A stretch of 64,000 nucleotides of DNA from Anabaena minutissima FACHB-250. Its GTDB lineage: Bacteria > Cyanobacteriota > Cyanobacteriia > Cyanobacteriales > Nostocaceae. Below, one piece after another: positions 55,295-63,362 of this stretch. The stretch's first letter is position 1. Every line of letters begins with the position of its first letter. The stretch is from NCBI RefSeq assembly GCF_014697125.1, contig NZ_JACJRG010000006.1, positions 1-64,000 on the forward strand, written 5' to 3'. The translations under genes and the position numbers were made by a program. Below the pieces are notes generated by a model. That model saw nothing but the letters and a program-made list of their open reading frames with translations. It did not search any database and had not been told where the DNA came from.

Positions 55295-55975
55295 ATGAAC
55301 GCCAAAAAAGAACCTATTTCCATTCTGCTTGTCGATGACGAACCGCATTTTCGGCAAGGAATACGTACCTTATTAAACTTTTATAACAACAGTAGTTATT
55401 TAGGCTTTAATGTAGTAGGTGAAGCAGCTTCTGTAGAACAAGCCGTGAAATTAACTACCGAACAACACCCCGCTTTAATTTTGTTGGATTTAGAATTACC
55501 TCCAGAAGATGGTATTACTGCTTTAATGCGGTTAGCAGAAATATCTTATAACGGCAAAGTTCTCATATTATCAGCACACCAACAAGATGAATGGGTGTTT
55601 AAAGCCATGCAAGCCGGTGCTTGGGGTTATGTTTTTAAAGACAAATTAGCCACCCAATTATGCGAAGCCATTAATACGGTTGTTGAGAACAAAGTCTATT
55701 TACCCCCAGAAGTAGCAACCGCCTTTTTTCGCTTGTTTCATTACTATACGGGACAATCTCTTGTTGCCAGTGCTGGCGTTCATCTAACTGAAAGAGAACG
55801 GGAGGTACTCAATTGGTTAGTTCAAGGAGCATCTAACGAACAAATTGCCTCTCATCTTTATATTACAGTTGCCACTGTTAAAGCTCACTTAACTGCCATA
55901 TTTGACAAATTAAGTGTTACTAGTCGTACTCAAGCAATTGTTAAAGCCTTAAAGTTGGGTTTGGTTTGCCCCTAA
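55295..55975 (+). CDS. NarL/LuxR-family response regulator
   Basis: 226 residues. The receiver domain shows ILLVDDEPHFRQGIRTLL and phosphoacceptor Asp in LILLDLELPPEDG, with a Lys in GYVFKDKLA. The C-terminal helix-turn-helix has LTEREREVLNWLVQGASNEQIASHLYITVATVKAHLTAIFDKL (read as LTEREREVLNWL and TVATVKAHL). The frame is open to 55214, but ATG 55295 comes just before the receiver and after TGTCACC repeats. It is likely phosphorylated by the preceding kinase. Its targets are probably the injection-system genes (context only). Confidence 0.9.
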   Translation: MNAKKEPISILLVDDEPHFRQGIRTLLNFYNNSSYLGFNVVGEAASVEQAVKLTTEQHPALILLDLELPPEDGITALMRLAEISYNGKVLILSAHQQDEWVFKAMQAGAWGYVFKDKLATQLCEAINTVVENKVYLPPEVATAFFRLFHYYTGQSLVASAGVHLTEREREVLNWLVQGASNEQIASHLYITVATVKAHLTAIFDKLSVTSRTQAIVKALKLGLVCP

Positions 55976-56070
55976 ACTAATTTGTAACGATGCTCCGCCC
56001 CGCTACGCTCTAAGCGCAGCTATGCCGCAGGCTTTACGTAATTCGTAATACTTGCCTTCGGCTATAAGCT

Positions 56071-56333
56071 AAGTAGAACGACTTGAAAAAACCAAACTAT
56101 GTTAAGTAATGTAAAAAAACTAGGATTGAGTTCGTAGTAAAGACTTTAGTCCTTTTTTGTTCGCGTAGCCTCTGTCTACGACACGCTCCGCGTTTCCTTC
56201 TCTAAGAGAGGCTGCGCCCTAAGCGTAGCTATGCCGCAGGCTTTAACGCGCAGCGTCCCGCAGGGAACGGAAAGAACGCAGAGAGAACTAAAGTTCTTAC
56301 TACAAACCTTTAATTATTTACCCTATTCTACTT
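56071..56333 (-). mobile_element. MITE-like element, copy B
   Basis: Inverted copy of the element at 31932-32211, about 263 bases and roughly 90% alike by eye. Ends AAGTAGAAC (56071) and TTCTACTT (to 56333), with AGCT outside both ends. It fills most of the 55976-56465 gap. The remainder holds a related CGCTCTAAGCGCAGCTATGC module and tandem ACTAATGACTA text near 56405-56460. No gene. Confidence 0.8.
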
Positions 56334-56465
56334 AGCTACGTAATTTGCTCTGAGACTTTTAGGTGATGAGATAAATGAGGATAAATTCAAAACTATAGAC
56401 TATGGACTATAGACTAATGACTAATGACTATGGACTAATGACTAATGACTAATAACTAATCACCA

Positions 56466-57731
56466 ATGAGTAATTATTTAGCCATTGCGACTGTGACGGC
56501 AACTTTGCAAAGAAGCTTGCAAGCCAGTATACAAATAGATGTAGATGGTGCTAGGGTGACAACTGTTAGACCCGATCGCCTCAATAGTGGTTCGCCAGAA
56601 GCTGGTGTAAATATTTACCTGTATGATATTTTACTTAATCCGGCTTGGCGGAGTGCAGATTTAAGACAACGCCATTCAGAAGAAAAGTATACCAAGCGAT
56701 CGCAAACTGGTTTGGATCTCTACTACTTACTAACTTGCTATGGTAACGATGTCGAGTTAGAACCGCAACGCCTGATGGGTAGCATTATTCGCACCTTTAA
56801 TAGCAAATCCAATATTACCCAAGGGGTGATTCGGGAGACGGTAGCAGATTCAACCTTGACATTTTTGGCAGATTCTGATTTGGCTGAACAAGTAGAGACA
56901 ATCTCGATCACTCCTGTAGATTTGAATGTTGAAGAAATATCAAAAATTTGGTCGGTATTTTTTCAGACACCATATTGTTTATCAATTGCTTATAAAACAA
57001 GTGTTGTCTTAATTGATGCGGGTGAGATACCCAAAAAACCCCTACCTGTACGCAATCTCCAGCGTCATGTTACACCATACCAACCAGCGATCGCCCAAAT
57101 CAAAGTCCAAGAGGAACTATCTCAAGTCTGGCAAACACAGCTAGCCGCAACCCCCTTGATTCTGGCTACCAGCACCTTAATAATAAAAGGTAATAAATTA
57201 AGCGCAGATATTACTCAGGTGCGTATCGGTGATGTGACAGTAACACCTCAAACAGTTACAGACAAGCAAATTACTTTAAATCTCTCCTCCATACCCATAG
57301 AATCCTTAAGTGCTGGGATGCAGAGTGTACAAGTTATTCATCCCCAGCAACGGGTTAGCTCAAACTTAGTCCCAATATTGTTGCGTCCAACCATTGCAGA
57401 AATCACAGTATCTAATTTACAGGGTAGGGGAAGTGATCTGCGATCGGCCGATATCACTGTACAAGTTAATTTCACAATTGGTAAAGCCCAGCAAGTAACT
57501 TTAATCCTCACGGAACTCTCACTCACACAATTTACAGGATACTCCTACGAGCAAACCAAAAATCGGCGTAATAATTCCCACACACTCACCTTTGCAGTCA
57601 ACGACTGTGCGCCAGGAACTTATCTAGCGCGTTTAGTAATAGACGGTGCGGAAAGTCTCTTAACAGTCGATACAGATTCTAATAGTTCGACTTTTGAGCA
57701 GTATATCGCCCCTGTTGTAGTCATTTCCTGA
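56466..57731 (+). CDS. DUF4255/Pvc16-type protein with IPT-like repeats
   Basis: 421 residues. The N-terminal Pvc16-type domain (about 1-185) has IATVTATLQRSLQAS, VNIYLYDILLNPAWRSADLR, LDLYYLLTCYGNDVELEPQRLMGSIIRTF and SKIWSVFFQTPYCLSIAYKTSVVLID. The rest is beta-rich and appears to hold IPT/TIG-like repeats (TLIIKGNKLSADITQVRIGDVTV). It is a second tail-terminator-like protein of the injection system, larger than the 53099 gene. It may add a surface or cap function. Start ATG 56466 is directly after repeat text. Confidence 0.83.
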   Translation: MSNYLAIATVTATLQRSLQASIQIDVDGARVTTVRPDRLNSGSPEAGVNIYLYDILLNPAWRSADLRQRHSEEKYTKRSQTGLDLYYLLTCYGNDVELEPQRLMGSIIRTFNSKSNITQGVIRETVADSTLTFLADSDLAEQVETISITPVDLNVEEISKIWSVFFQTPYCLSIAYKTSVVLIDAGEIPKKPLPVRNLQRHVTPYQPAIAQIKVQEELSQVWQTQLAATPLILATSTLIIKGNKLSADITQVRIGDVTVTPQTVTDKQITLNLSSIPIESLSAGMQSVQVIHPQQRVSSNLVPILLRPTIAEITVSNLQGRGSDLRSADITVQVNFTIGKAQQVTLILTELSLTQFTGYSYEQTKNRRNNSHTLTFAVNDCAPGTYLARLVIDGAESLLTVDTDSNSSTFEQYIAPVVVIS

Positions 57732-57786
57732 GCATTCATTATCTCTACTCAGCCTAGAATGAAAGTGTTCACTCAGCCATAGCATC

Positions 57787-58347
57787 ATGAACAGCCAATC
57801 TTTGTACACTGTCACCGATGAAGAACTAATGCTGATGAGTTCGCAAAATCCAGAACTGCGGTTTGAACGTAATGCTGATGGAACGATAGAAACTATCCCA
57901 CCAACTGGCGGAATTTCTGGCAATCGAGAGATAAAAGCAGGTGCTTATTTACTGGTTTGGGTAGAAAGTCAGGATTTAGGCGAAGTTTTTGGGACGAGTA
58001 CAGGTTTTAGATTAGCAAATACTGCGGTGCGATCGCCTGATGCTGCTTTCGTAGCTAAAGGACGCTTACCAGAAAATTGGGATCAGCAAGAAGGCGGATT
58101 TATCAATCTAGCACCCGACTTTGTAATTGAAATTCGTTCAAAAAATGACAGCTTGACAAAACTCAAAACCAAAATGGCAGAATACATCAGCAATGGTGTG
58201 CAATTGGGATGGTTAATCGACCGTCAAAATCAGCAAGCTTTAGTTTGTCGTCGTGATGGTTCGATTACCTCGTATCCAGCCACAACAATTTTAAGCGGTG
58301 AAGATATTGTACCTGGATTTACATTGCCTTTAGCAAAACTATTGTAA
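57787..58347 (+). CDS. Uma2-family (DUF820) putative endonuclease
   Basis: 186 residues. Pattern RFERNADGTIETIPPTGGISGNRE (read as DGTIETIPPTGG), then VRSPDAAFV with the first catalytic Asp, PDFVIEIRSKNDSLTKLKTKMAEYISNGVQLGWLIDRQNQQALV (read as FVIEIRSKNDS and NGVQLGWLID). These are the restriction-nuclease-fold marks of Uma2. Uma2 genes are very common in Nostoc-type genomes; their biological role is unsettled. A second copy follows after 14 bases. Confidence 0.88.
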   Translation: MNSQSLYTVTDEELMLMSSQNPELRFERNADGTIETIPPTGGISGNREIKAGAYLLVWVESQDLGEVFGTSTGFRLANTAVRSPDAAFVAKGRLPENWDQQEGGFINLAPDFVIEIRSKNDSLTKLKTKMAEYISNGVQLGWLIDRQNQQALVCRRDGSITSYPATTILSGEDIVPGFTLPLAKLL

Positions 58348-58361
58348 AGGAATTATTGCTG

Positions 58362-58931
58362 ATGACACTATCAACTCAAATATCCTCTCACCTTTCCTTG
58401 GATGAGTTTCTCAAATTACCAGAAACCAAACCAGCTAGCGAATATCTCAATGGGCGCATTTACCAAAAACCAATGCCTCAAGGAAAACATAGTATTGTTC
58501 AAACTGAGCTATCATCTACAATCAATCAACTTGGTAAATCACGGAAGATAGCTTTAGCATTAACCGAGTTACGCTGTACATTTGCTGGACGTTCCTTAGT
58601 TCCAGACATTGCCGTATTTGAGTGGTCACGCATCCCAACTGATGAAGATGGAGAGATTGCCAATAGGTTTGAAAGTTACCCAGATTGGACTATTGAAATT
58701 TTATCACCAGACCAAGCTCCTAATCGGGTAATTAATAAAATTATTTTCTGTATTAATCATGGCACAAAATTAGGTTGGTTTATTGACCCCAATGATAAAT
58801 CGGTCATGGTATTTCAACCAAATCAGTTGCCAGAAGTCAAGTATGATACTGACATTTTACCTGTTTTAGATGTGTTAGGAGATTGGCAAATAAAACCAGC
58901 AGATATTTTTAGTTGGTTGAAAGTAAAATAA
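58362..58931 (+). CDS. Uma2-family (DUF820) putative endonuclease
   Basis: About 189 residues. SLDEFLKLPETKPASEYLNGRIYQK at the start, SLVPDIAVFEW with the catalytic Asp, and DWTIEILSPDQAPNRVINKIIFCINHGTKLGWFIDPNDKSVMVF (read as WTIEILSPDQ and GTKLGWFIDP). It is the other common Uma2 subtype, so the pair is not a recent duplication. ATG 58362 is preferred over TTG 58356. Confidence 0.88.
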   Translation: MTLSTQISSHLSLDEFLKLPETKPASEYLNGRIYQKPMPQGKHSIVQTELSSTINQLGKSRKIALALTELRCTFAGRSLVPDIAVFEWSRIPTDEDGEIANRFESYPDWTIEILSPDQAPNRVINKIIFCINHGTKLGWFIDPNDKSVMVFQPNQLPEVKYDTDILPVLDVLGDWQIKPADIFSWLKVK

Positions 58932-58941
58932 TTAAACTGAC

Positions 58942-59073
58942 TATACATTTAATTCAAAGTTATTGGTGGTATTGTTAACGCTACTATCCGTCTGATCAAC
59001 AACAGTAACGGTTAAGCTTCCACAATTTAATTTTAAAGCTCCGGCAATCGTACTGTTTTTTATAAGCTCACAC
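58942..59073 (-). pseudogene. Possible frameshifted C-terminal remnant after the kinase gene
   Basis: In the +1 frame relative to the kinase end, a stop-free run of about 45 codons reads CELIKNSTIAGALKLNCG then SLTVTVVDQTDSS...NNFELNV and ends at 58942. It looks protein-like but has no start of its own. It may be a frameshifted tail of the kinase or a leftover of another gene. It could also be chance. Confidence 0.25.
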
Positions 59074-60363
59074 TTTACGTTGACAAGCGTTATCCATCAT
59101 TTCTTTTGCCAGTGGATGATAACCATTGTTATTTAAAAATCCTAAAAGCGACTCTTTTACCTGATAACTAATAGCCTCACCTGTTGTCACTAGCCTAGCA
59201 AAATGTTCACAATTCCATCCTAAAATACCATAATGCCATTCTTTAAAAAGTTCGTAAGCAATTAAGCATCTAGCTAAAACTTCCTCTTTATCTAATAATT
59301 TTATATGTTTTGCTTTCTGAGCATCTTTAGGAATAGGAAAAACAGCAAACCCATTACCACCAAAATTAAAAGCATAGGTATCAGAAATCGTTATGTGGTA
59401 ATGCAGTAAAAAATCTGTGCCGCTTTCTCGATGATAAATAAGCAATCCTGCATTAGCACTGTCATAGTCAACATGATCATTAAATTTACTGATAATGTTA
59501 TCTATTTTGGGAGAAACGACTATAGTATTGGCAATAGAACTTAAATTGGTGTATTGAATATTCAGAAGTGATAACCATTCTTTGGTTGACTGAGGGCGAC
59601 TCTCTGGTTTTATCTCCATGCCCTTTATAATTGCTTGATTCACTCTATCGCTAATACTTGGATTAATATTTTTCGGTTGAGTTAACACATTACCAATAGC
59701 TCTGAGCGGTGCTATTGTAGGTATTTCACCAGTTAATAAAGAATATAATGTTGCTGCCAAGGCATAAACATCTGTGTAAGCACCCCGTTTTGTTCTTTTG
59801 TCATATTGCTCAATTGGCGCAAAACCATCAGATAACATTTGTGTGTGAGTCTGTGTCAAATTCGGGCTAAACTCACGGGCAATACCAAAATCAATTAACA
59901 CAGCTTCTGATTTACCAGAACGCAGCATTATATTTTGTGGCTTGATATCTCGATGCAGCAAACCATTATTGTGAACTACCATCAGTGCTTCACCAATCTG
60001 CTGAATGTAACGGAATGCTTCCGCTTCTGACAAAACGCCTTGATTTTCTACCCGAATAGCTAAATTTTCCCCATCAATGTATTCCATCACCATGCACCAC
60101 AAGTCACCTTCTTGAATTACCTCATCAATTCCGACAATGTGGGGATGCTTACATTTCGCTAGTTTGATTGCTTCATTTAAAAAATCTTGCTGAAACTTCG
60201 CAAAATCTGGACGGCGTTGCACTTGATCGTTCAAAGTTTTGATCACAACCAAACGTCCATAATTATCTTTGGCTCGATAAGTTATACCAAAGCCACCTTT
60301 GCCTAATTCGTGTTCAATAGTATACTTACCACCTTGCAATTGCTGCCCTGAAACCCAAGTCAT
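59068..60363 (-). CDS. Ser/Thr protein kinase fused to an LRAT-like domain
   Basis: 431 residues. The Hanks-type kinase domain (about 10-270) has the Gly loop LGKGGFGITYRAKD, catalytic HRDIKPQNIML and DFGIAREFS, with APIEQY as the activation end. After a linker, residues about 300-420 contain HYHITISDTYAFNFGG and WNCEHFARLVTTGEAISYQV. The NCEHF motif is that of LRAT/NlpC-P60-type acyltransferase domains, with a His upstream as the second catalytic residue. The protein may phosphorylate partners and modify lipids; both activities are inferred from motifs. Confidence 0.85.
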   Translation of the reverse strand: MTWVSGQQLQGGKYTIEHELGKGGFGITYRAKDNYGRLVVIKTLNDQVQRRPDFAKFQQDFLNEAIKLAKCKHPHIVGIDEVIQEGDLWCMVMEYIDGENLAIRVENQGVLSEAEAFRYIQQIGEALMVVHNNGLLHRDIKPQNIMLRSGKSEAVLIDFGIAREFSPNLTQTHTQMLSDGFAPIEQYDKRTKRGAYTDVYALAATLYSLLTGEIPTIAPLRAIGNVLTQPKNINPSISDRVNQAIIKGMEIKPESRPQSTKEWLSLLNIQYTNLSSIANTIVVSPKIDNIISKFNDHVDYDSANAGLLIYHRESGTDFLLHYHITISDTYAFNFGGNGFAVFPIPKDAQKAKHIKLLDKEEVLARCLIAYELFKEWHYGILGWNCEHFARLVTTGEAISYQVKESLLGFLNNNGYHPLAKEMMDNACQRKV

Positions 60364-60652
60364 TTTTCACAAGCCAATAAACTAAGTGTTAATTTTGGCA
60401 CATTTGTCAAATAAATTTCCTGAGAGAAGTTGATCATCTATGTTTATGTAAATAGAAATCTGCTAAATTCCACAGGTTGCCTGATTTCATCAACCTCAGC
60501 CACATTTACAAAGACCTGTAGAATTGTGACAATTACGCTAGAATTATTAAAGCTTCTTTACAGAATTTGCTGATCATCCCCAATTCTGTTAAAACAGCCT
60601 AGACCAAAATGTAAATCGTAAAATTCCCCCTAGACTTCACTAAAAAGCTTCT

Positions 60653-62443
60653 ATGACGCTCCCAATTCGCAACGTCGCCATTATCGCCCACGTAGATCAC
60701 GGCAAAACCACCCTGGTTGATGCACTCCTCAAACAATCCGGCATTTTCCGCGAAGGCGAAGACGTTCCGGACTGCGTCATGGACTCCAACGCTTTAGAGC
60801 GAGAGCGGGGCATTACCATTCTGTCGAAAAATACGGCTGTTCGCTACAAAGAAACACTAATCAATATTGTTGATACTCCTGGACACGCTGACTTCGGCGG
60901 TGAAGTTGAGCGCGTACTCGGCATGGTTGATGGATGTCTGTTGATTGTCGATGCCAACGAAGGCCCCATGCCCCAAACCCGCTTTGTGTTGAAAAAAGCG
61001 TTGGAAAAAGGGCTGCGCCCCATTGTTGTTGTTAACAAAATTGACCGTGGCCAAGCTGACCCCCACGTTGCTGTGGATAAAGTATTGGATCTGTTCTTAG
61101 AATTAGGTGCAGACGAAGACCAGTGTGATTTTACCTATCTGTTTGCCTCCGGTATGGGCGGTTATGCCAAGGAAAGCTTAGAAGCAGAATCGGTAGATAT
61201 GCAACCCCTGTTTAATGCGATTCTGCAACACGTTCCACCCCCAGTAGGCGACATCAACAAGCCCCTACAATTGCAAGTCACAACCTTAGATTATTCTGAA
61301 TATCTGGGACGGATTGTCATTGGCAGAATTCACAACGGTACAATCCGCGCTGGACAGCAAGCTGCTCTGGTAACAGAAGACGGCAGCATTGTCAAGGGCA
61401 AAATTACCAAGTTGATGGGATTTGAAGGGCTGAAGCGGGTAGAGATGGAAGAAGCAACCGCAGGTTATATTGTGGCGGTGGCTGGTTTTGCTGATGCTTA
61501 CATTGGCGAAACAATTACTGACCCCAACGAACCCCAAGCTTTACCACTAATTAAAGTGGATGAGCCTACTTTACAAATGACCTTCTGGGTAAATGATTCA
61601 CCCTTTGCTGGTCAAGAAGGTAAATTGGTGACATCCAGACAAGTACGCGATCGCCTATTCCGCGAATTAGAAACCAACGTTGCTCTCCGTGTGGAAGAAA
61701 CCGACTCTCCCGATAAATTCCTAGTTTCCGGTCGTGGAGAACTGCACTTGGGTATCTTAATCGAAACCATGCGCCGGGAAGGTTTCGAGTTTCAAGTATC
61801 CCAACCACAAGTAATTTACCGAGAAATCAACGGTCAACCTTGCGAACCTTTTGAACTATTAGTCTTAGACATTCCTGCTGATGCTGTTGGTAGCTGTATC
61901 GAACGCCTAGGACAACGCAAAGGCGAAATGCAAGATATGCAACCAGGAAGTGGCGATCGCACCCAGCTAGAGTTTGTCATTCCCGCCCGTGGTTTGATTG
62001 GTTTCCGTGGTGAATTCATGCGGATGACTCGCGGTGAAGGCATCATGAACCACAGTTTCTTAGATTACCGTCAACTCAGTGGTGATATTGAAGCTCGTAA
62101 CAAAGGTGTTTTAATCTCCTTTGAAGAAGGCGTTTCTACCTTCTACGCCATGAAAAACGCCGAAGATAGAGGAGCATTCTTTATTACTCCCGGTACTAAA
62201 GTTTACAGAGGTATGATTGTTGGTGAACACAATCGTCCTCAAGACTTAGAACTAAATATCTGCAAAACCAAGCAGTTAACCAATCATCGCGCTGCTGGTG
62301 GTGATGAATTAGTGCAGTTGCAAGCACCAATAGACATGAGTCTAGAGCGTGCATTGGAGTACATCGGCCCCGATGAGTTGGTAGAAGTTACACCCCAATC
62401 GATTCGTCTACGGAAGATGTCGAAGAAGTTGGCGAAACGGTAA
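60653..62443 (+). CDS. typA: Ribosome-associated GTPase TypA/BipA
   Basis: 596 residues. Translational GTPase motifs: G1 [11 protein letters not shown]2 RERGITI, G3 [15 protein letters not shown]4 NKIDR. Domains II, III and V follow, with the BipA-specific C-terminal part ([40 protein letters not shown] read as [12 protein letters not shown]). It acts in ribosome assembly and stress growth. The upstream 60364-60652 gap is AT-rich with no recognised gene. A terminator follows at 62506. Confidence 0.96.
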   Translation: MTLPIRNVAIIAHVDHGKTTLVDALLKQSGIFREGEDVPDCVMDSNALERERGITILSKNTAVRYKETLINIVDTPGHADFGGEVERVLGMVDGCLLIVDANEGPMPQTRFVLKKALEKGLRPIVVVNKIDRGQADPHVAVDKVLDLFLELGADEDQCDFTYLFASGMGGYAKESLEAESVDMQPLFNAILQHVPPPVGDINKPLQLQVTTLDYSEYLGRIVIGRIHNGTIRAGQQAALVTEDGSIVKGKITKLMGFEGLKRVEMEEATAGYIVAVAGFADAYIGETITDPNEPQALPLIKVDEPTLQMTFWVNDSPFAGQEGKLVTSRQVRDRLFRELETNVALRVEETDSPDKFLVSGRGELHLGILIETMRREGFEFQVSQPQVIYREINGQPCEPFELLVLDIPADAVGSCIERLGQRKGEMQDMQPGSGDRTQLEFVIPARGLIGFRGEFMRMTRGEGIMNHSFLDYRQLSGDIEARNKGVLISFEEGVSTFYAMKNAEDRGAFFITPGTKVYRGMIVGEHNRPQDLELNICKTKQLTNHRAAGGDELVQLQAPIDMSLERALEYIGPDELVEVTPQSIRLRKMSKKLAKR

Positions 62444-62448
62444 ATGAA

Positions 62449-62488
62449 AAGTGCTGAGTGCTGAGTGCTGAGTGCTGAGTGCTGAGTT
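62449..62488. repeat. STRR tract after typA
   Basis: Five TGAGTGC heptamers (GTGCTGAGTGCTGAG type) between the typA stop and its terminator. Confidence 0.85.
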
Positions 62489-62505
62489 GGTAATGTAATT
62501 AATTT

Positions 62506-62530
62506 AAAAGCCCACAAAAGTGGGCTTTTT
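62506..62530 (+). terminator. typA intrinsic terminator
   Basis: AAAAGCCCAC (62506-62515), loop AAAA, GTGGGCTTTT (62520-62529), then further T after G. A perfect 10-bp stem. Confidence 0.9.
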
Positions 62531-62586
62531 GTTTTTTACCTGACTTGGTGAGTGTCCAATACCCAATAACTAATGACTAATAACTA

Positions 62587-63177
62587 ATGACTAACCGGAT
62601 TATTGGCTTAACTGGGGGTATCGCTACAGGCAAAACTACTGTCGCTAATTATTTGGCGAATGTATATAGTTTGCCGATTTTAGATGCAGATATCTATGCT
62701 AGGGATGCAGTATCTCTAGGTTCACCTATTTTAGATGCGATCGCACAGCGTTATGGTAAAAAAATTCTACTCCCCGATGGTAGCCTCAACCGTTCCCAGT
62801 TGGGGGAAATTATTTTTTCTCATCCCACAGAACGCCAGTGGCTAGATAGTATCATTCACCCTTATGTGCGCGATCGCTTCCTCAAAGCAGTTGCTGAATC
62901 TTCTACATCAACAATAGTATTAGTTATCCCTTTATTATTTGAAGCTCAGATGACCAATTTGGTGACAGAAATCTGGGTGGTAATTTGTTCAGAATCCCAG
63001 CAGTTACAAAGATTAATTGAACGCAATCAATTAACTCCAGAACAGGCAAAAGCCCGCATAAATAGTCAATTATCTCTAGCTGAAAAAGCTGCCCGTGCTG
63101 ATGTTATATTAGATAATTCCTGCACTTTAGCAAAGTTACTCAAACAAGTAGATACGGCGGTGATTTGTAATTCGTAA
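62587..63177 (+). CDS. coaE: Dephospho-CoA kinase
   Basis: 196 residues. It phosphorylates the ribose 3'-OH of dephospho-CoA, the last step of coenzyme A synthesis. P-loop IGLTGGIATGKTTVANYL, DADIYARDAV (substrate Asp), VVIPLLFE-type VLVIPLLFEAQM, and the lid R...RI pattern RLIERNQLTPEQAKARINSQ. Normal length. Repeat text (CTAATGACTAATAACTAATG) ends directly at the ATG. Confidence 0.95.
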   Translation: MTNRIIGLTGGIATGKTTVANYLANVYSLPILDADIYARDAVSLGSPILDAIAQRYGKKILLPDGSLNRSQLGEIIFSHPTERQWLDSIIHPYVRDRFLKAVAESSTSTIVLVIPLLFEAQMTNLVTEIWVVICSESQQLQRLIERNQLTPEQAKARINSQLSLAEKAARADVILDNSCTLAKLLKQVDTAVICNS

Positions 63178-63260
63178 TGGACTTCTCTACGAGACGCTAT
63201 CGCGAACGTCCCGCTACGCTAACGTAATTCGTAATTCGTAATTCGTAGAGAAATTTTGGA

Positions 63261-63361
63261 TTTACTCAGAACTCAGAACTCAGCACTCAGCACCGGCTAA
63301 ACGCCGCGCTACCGCTAACAGCACTCAGAACTCAGAACTCAGAACTCAGCACTCAGCACTC
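63261..63361. repeat. STRR tracts with a GC-rich insert
   Basis: CAGAACTCAGAACTCAGCACTCAGCACC at 63261-63291 and again at 63319-63361, enclosing GGCTAAACGCCGCGCTACCG. That insert is the inverted form of the module at 39523-39552. Confidence 0.8.
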
Positions 63362-63362
63362 T

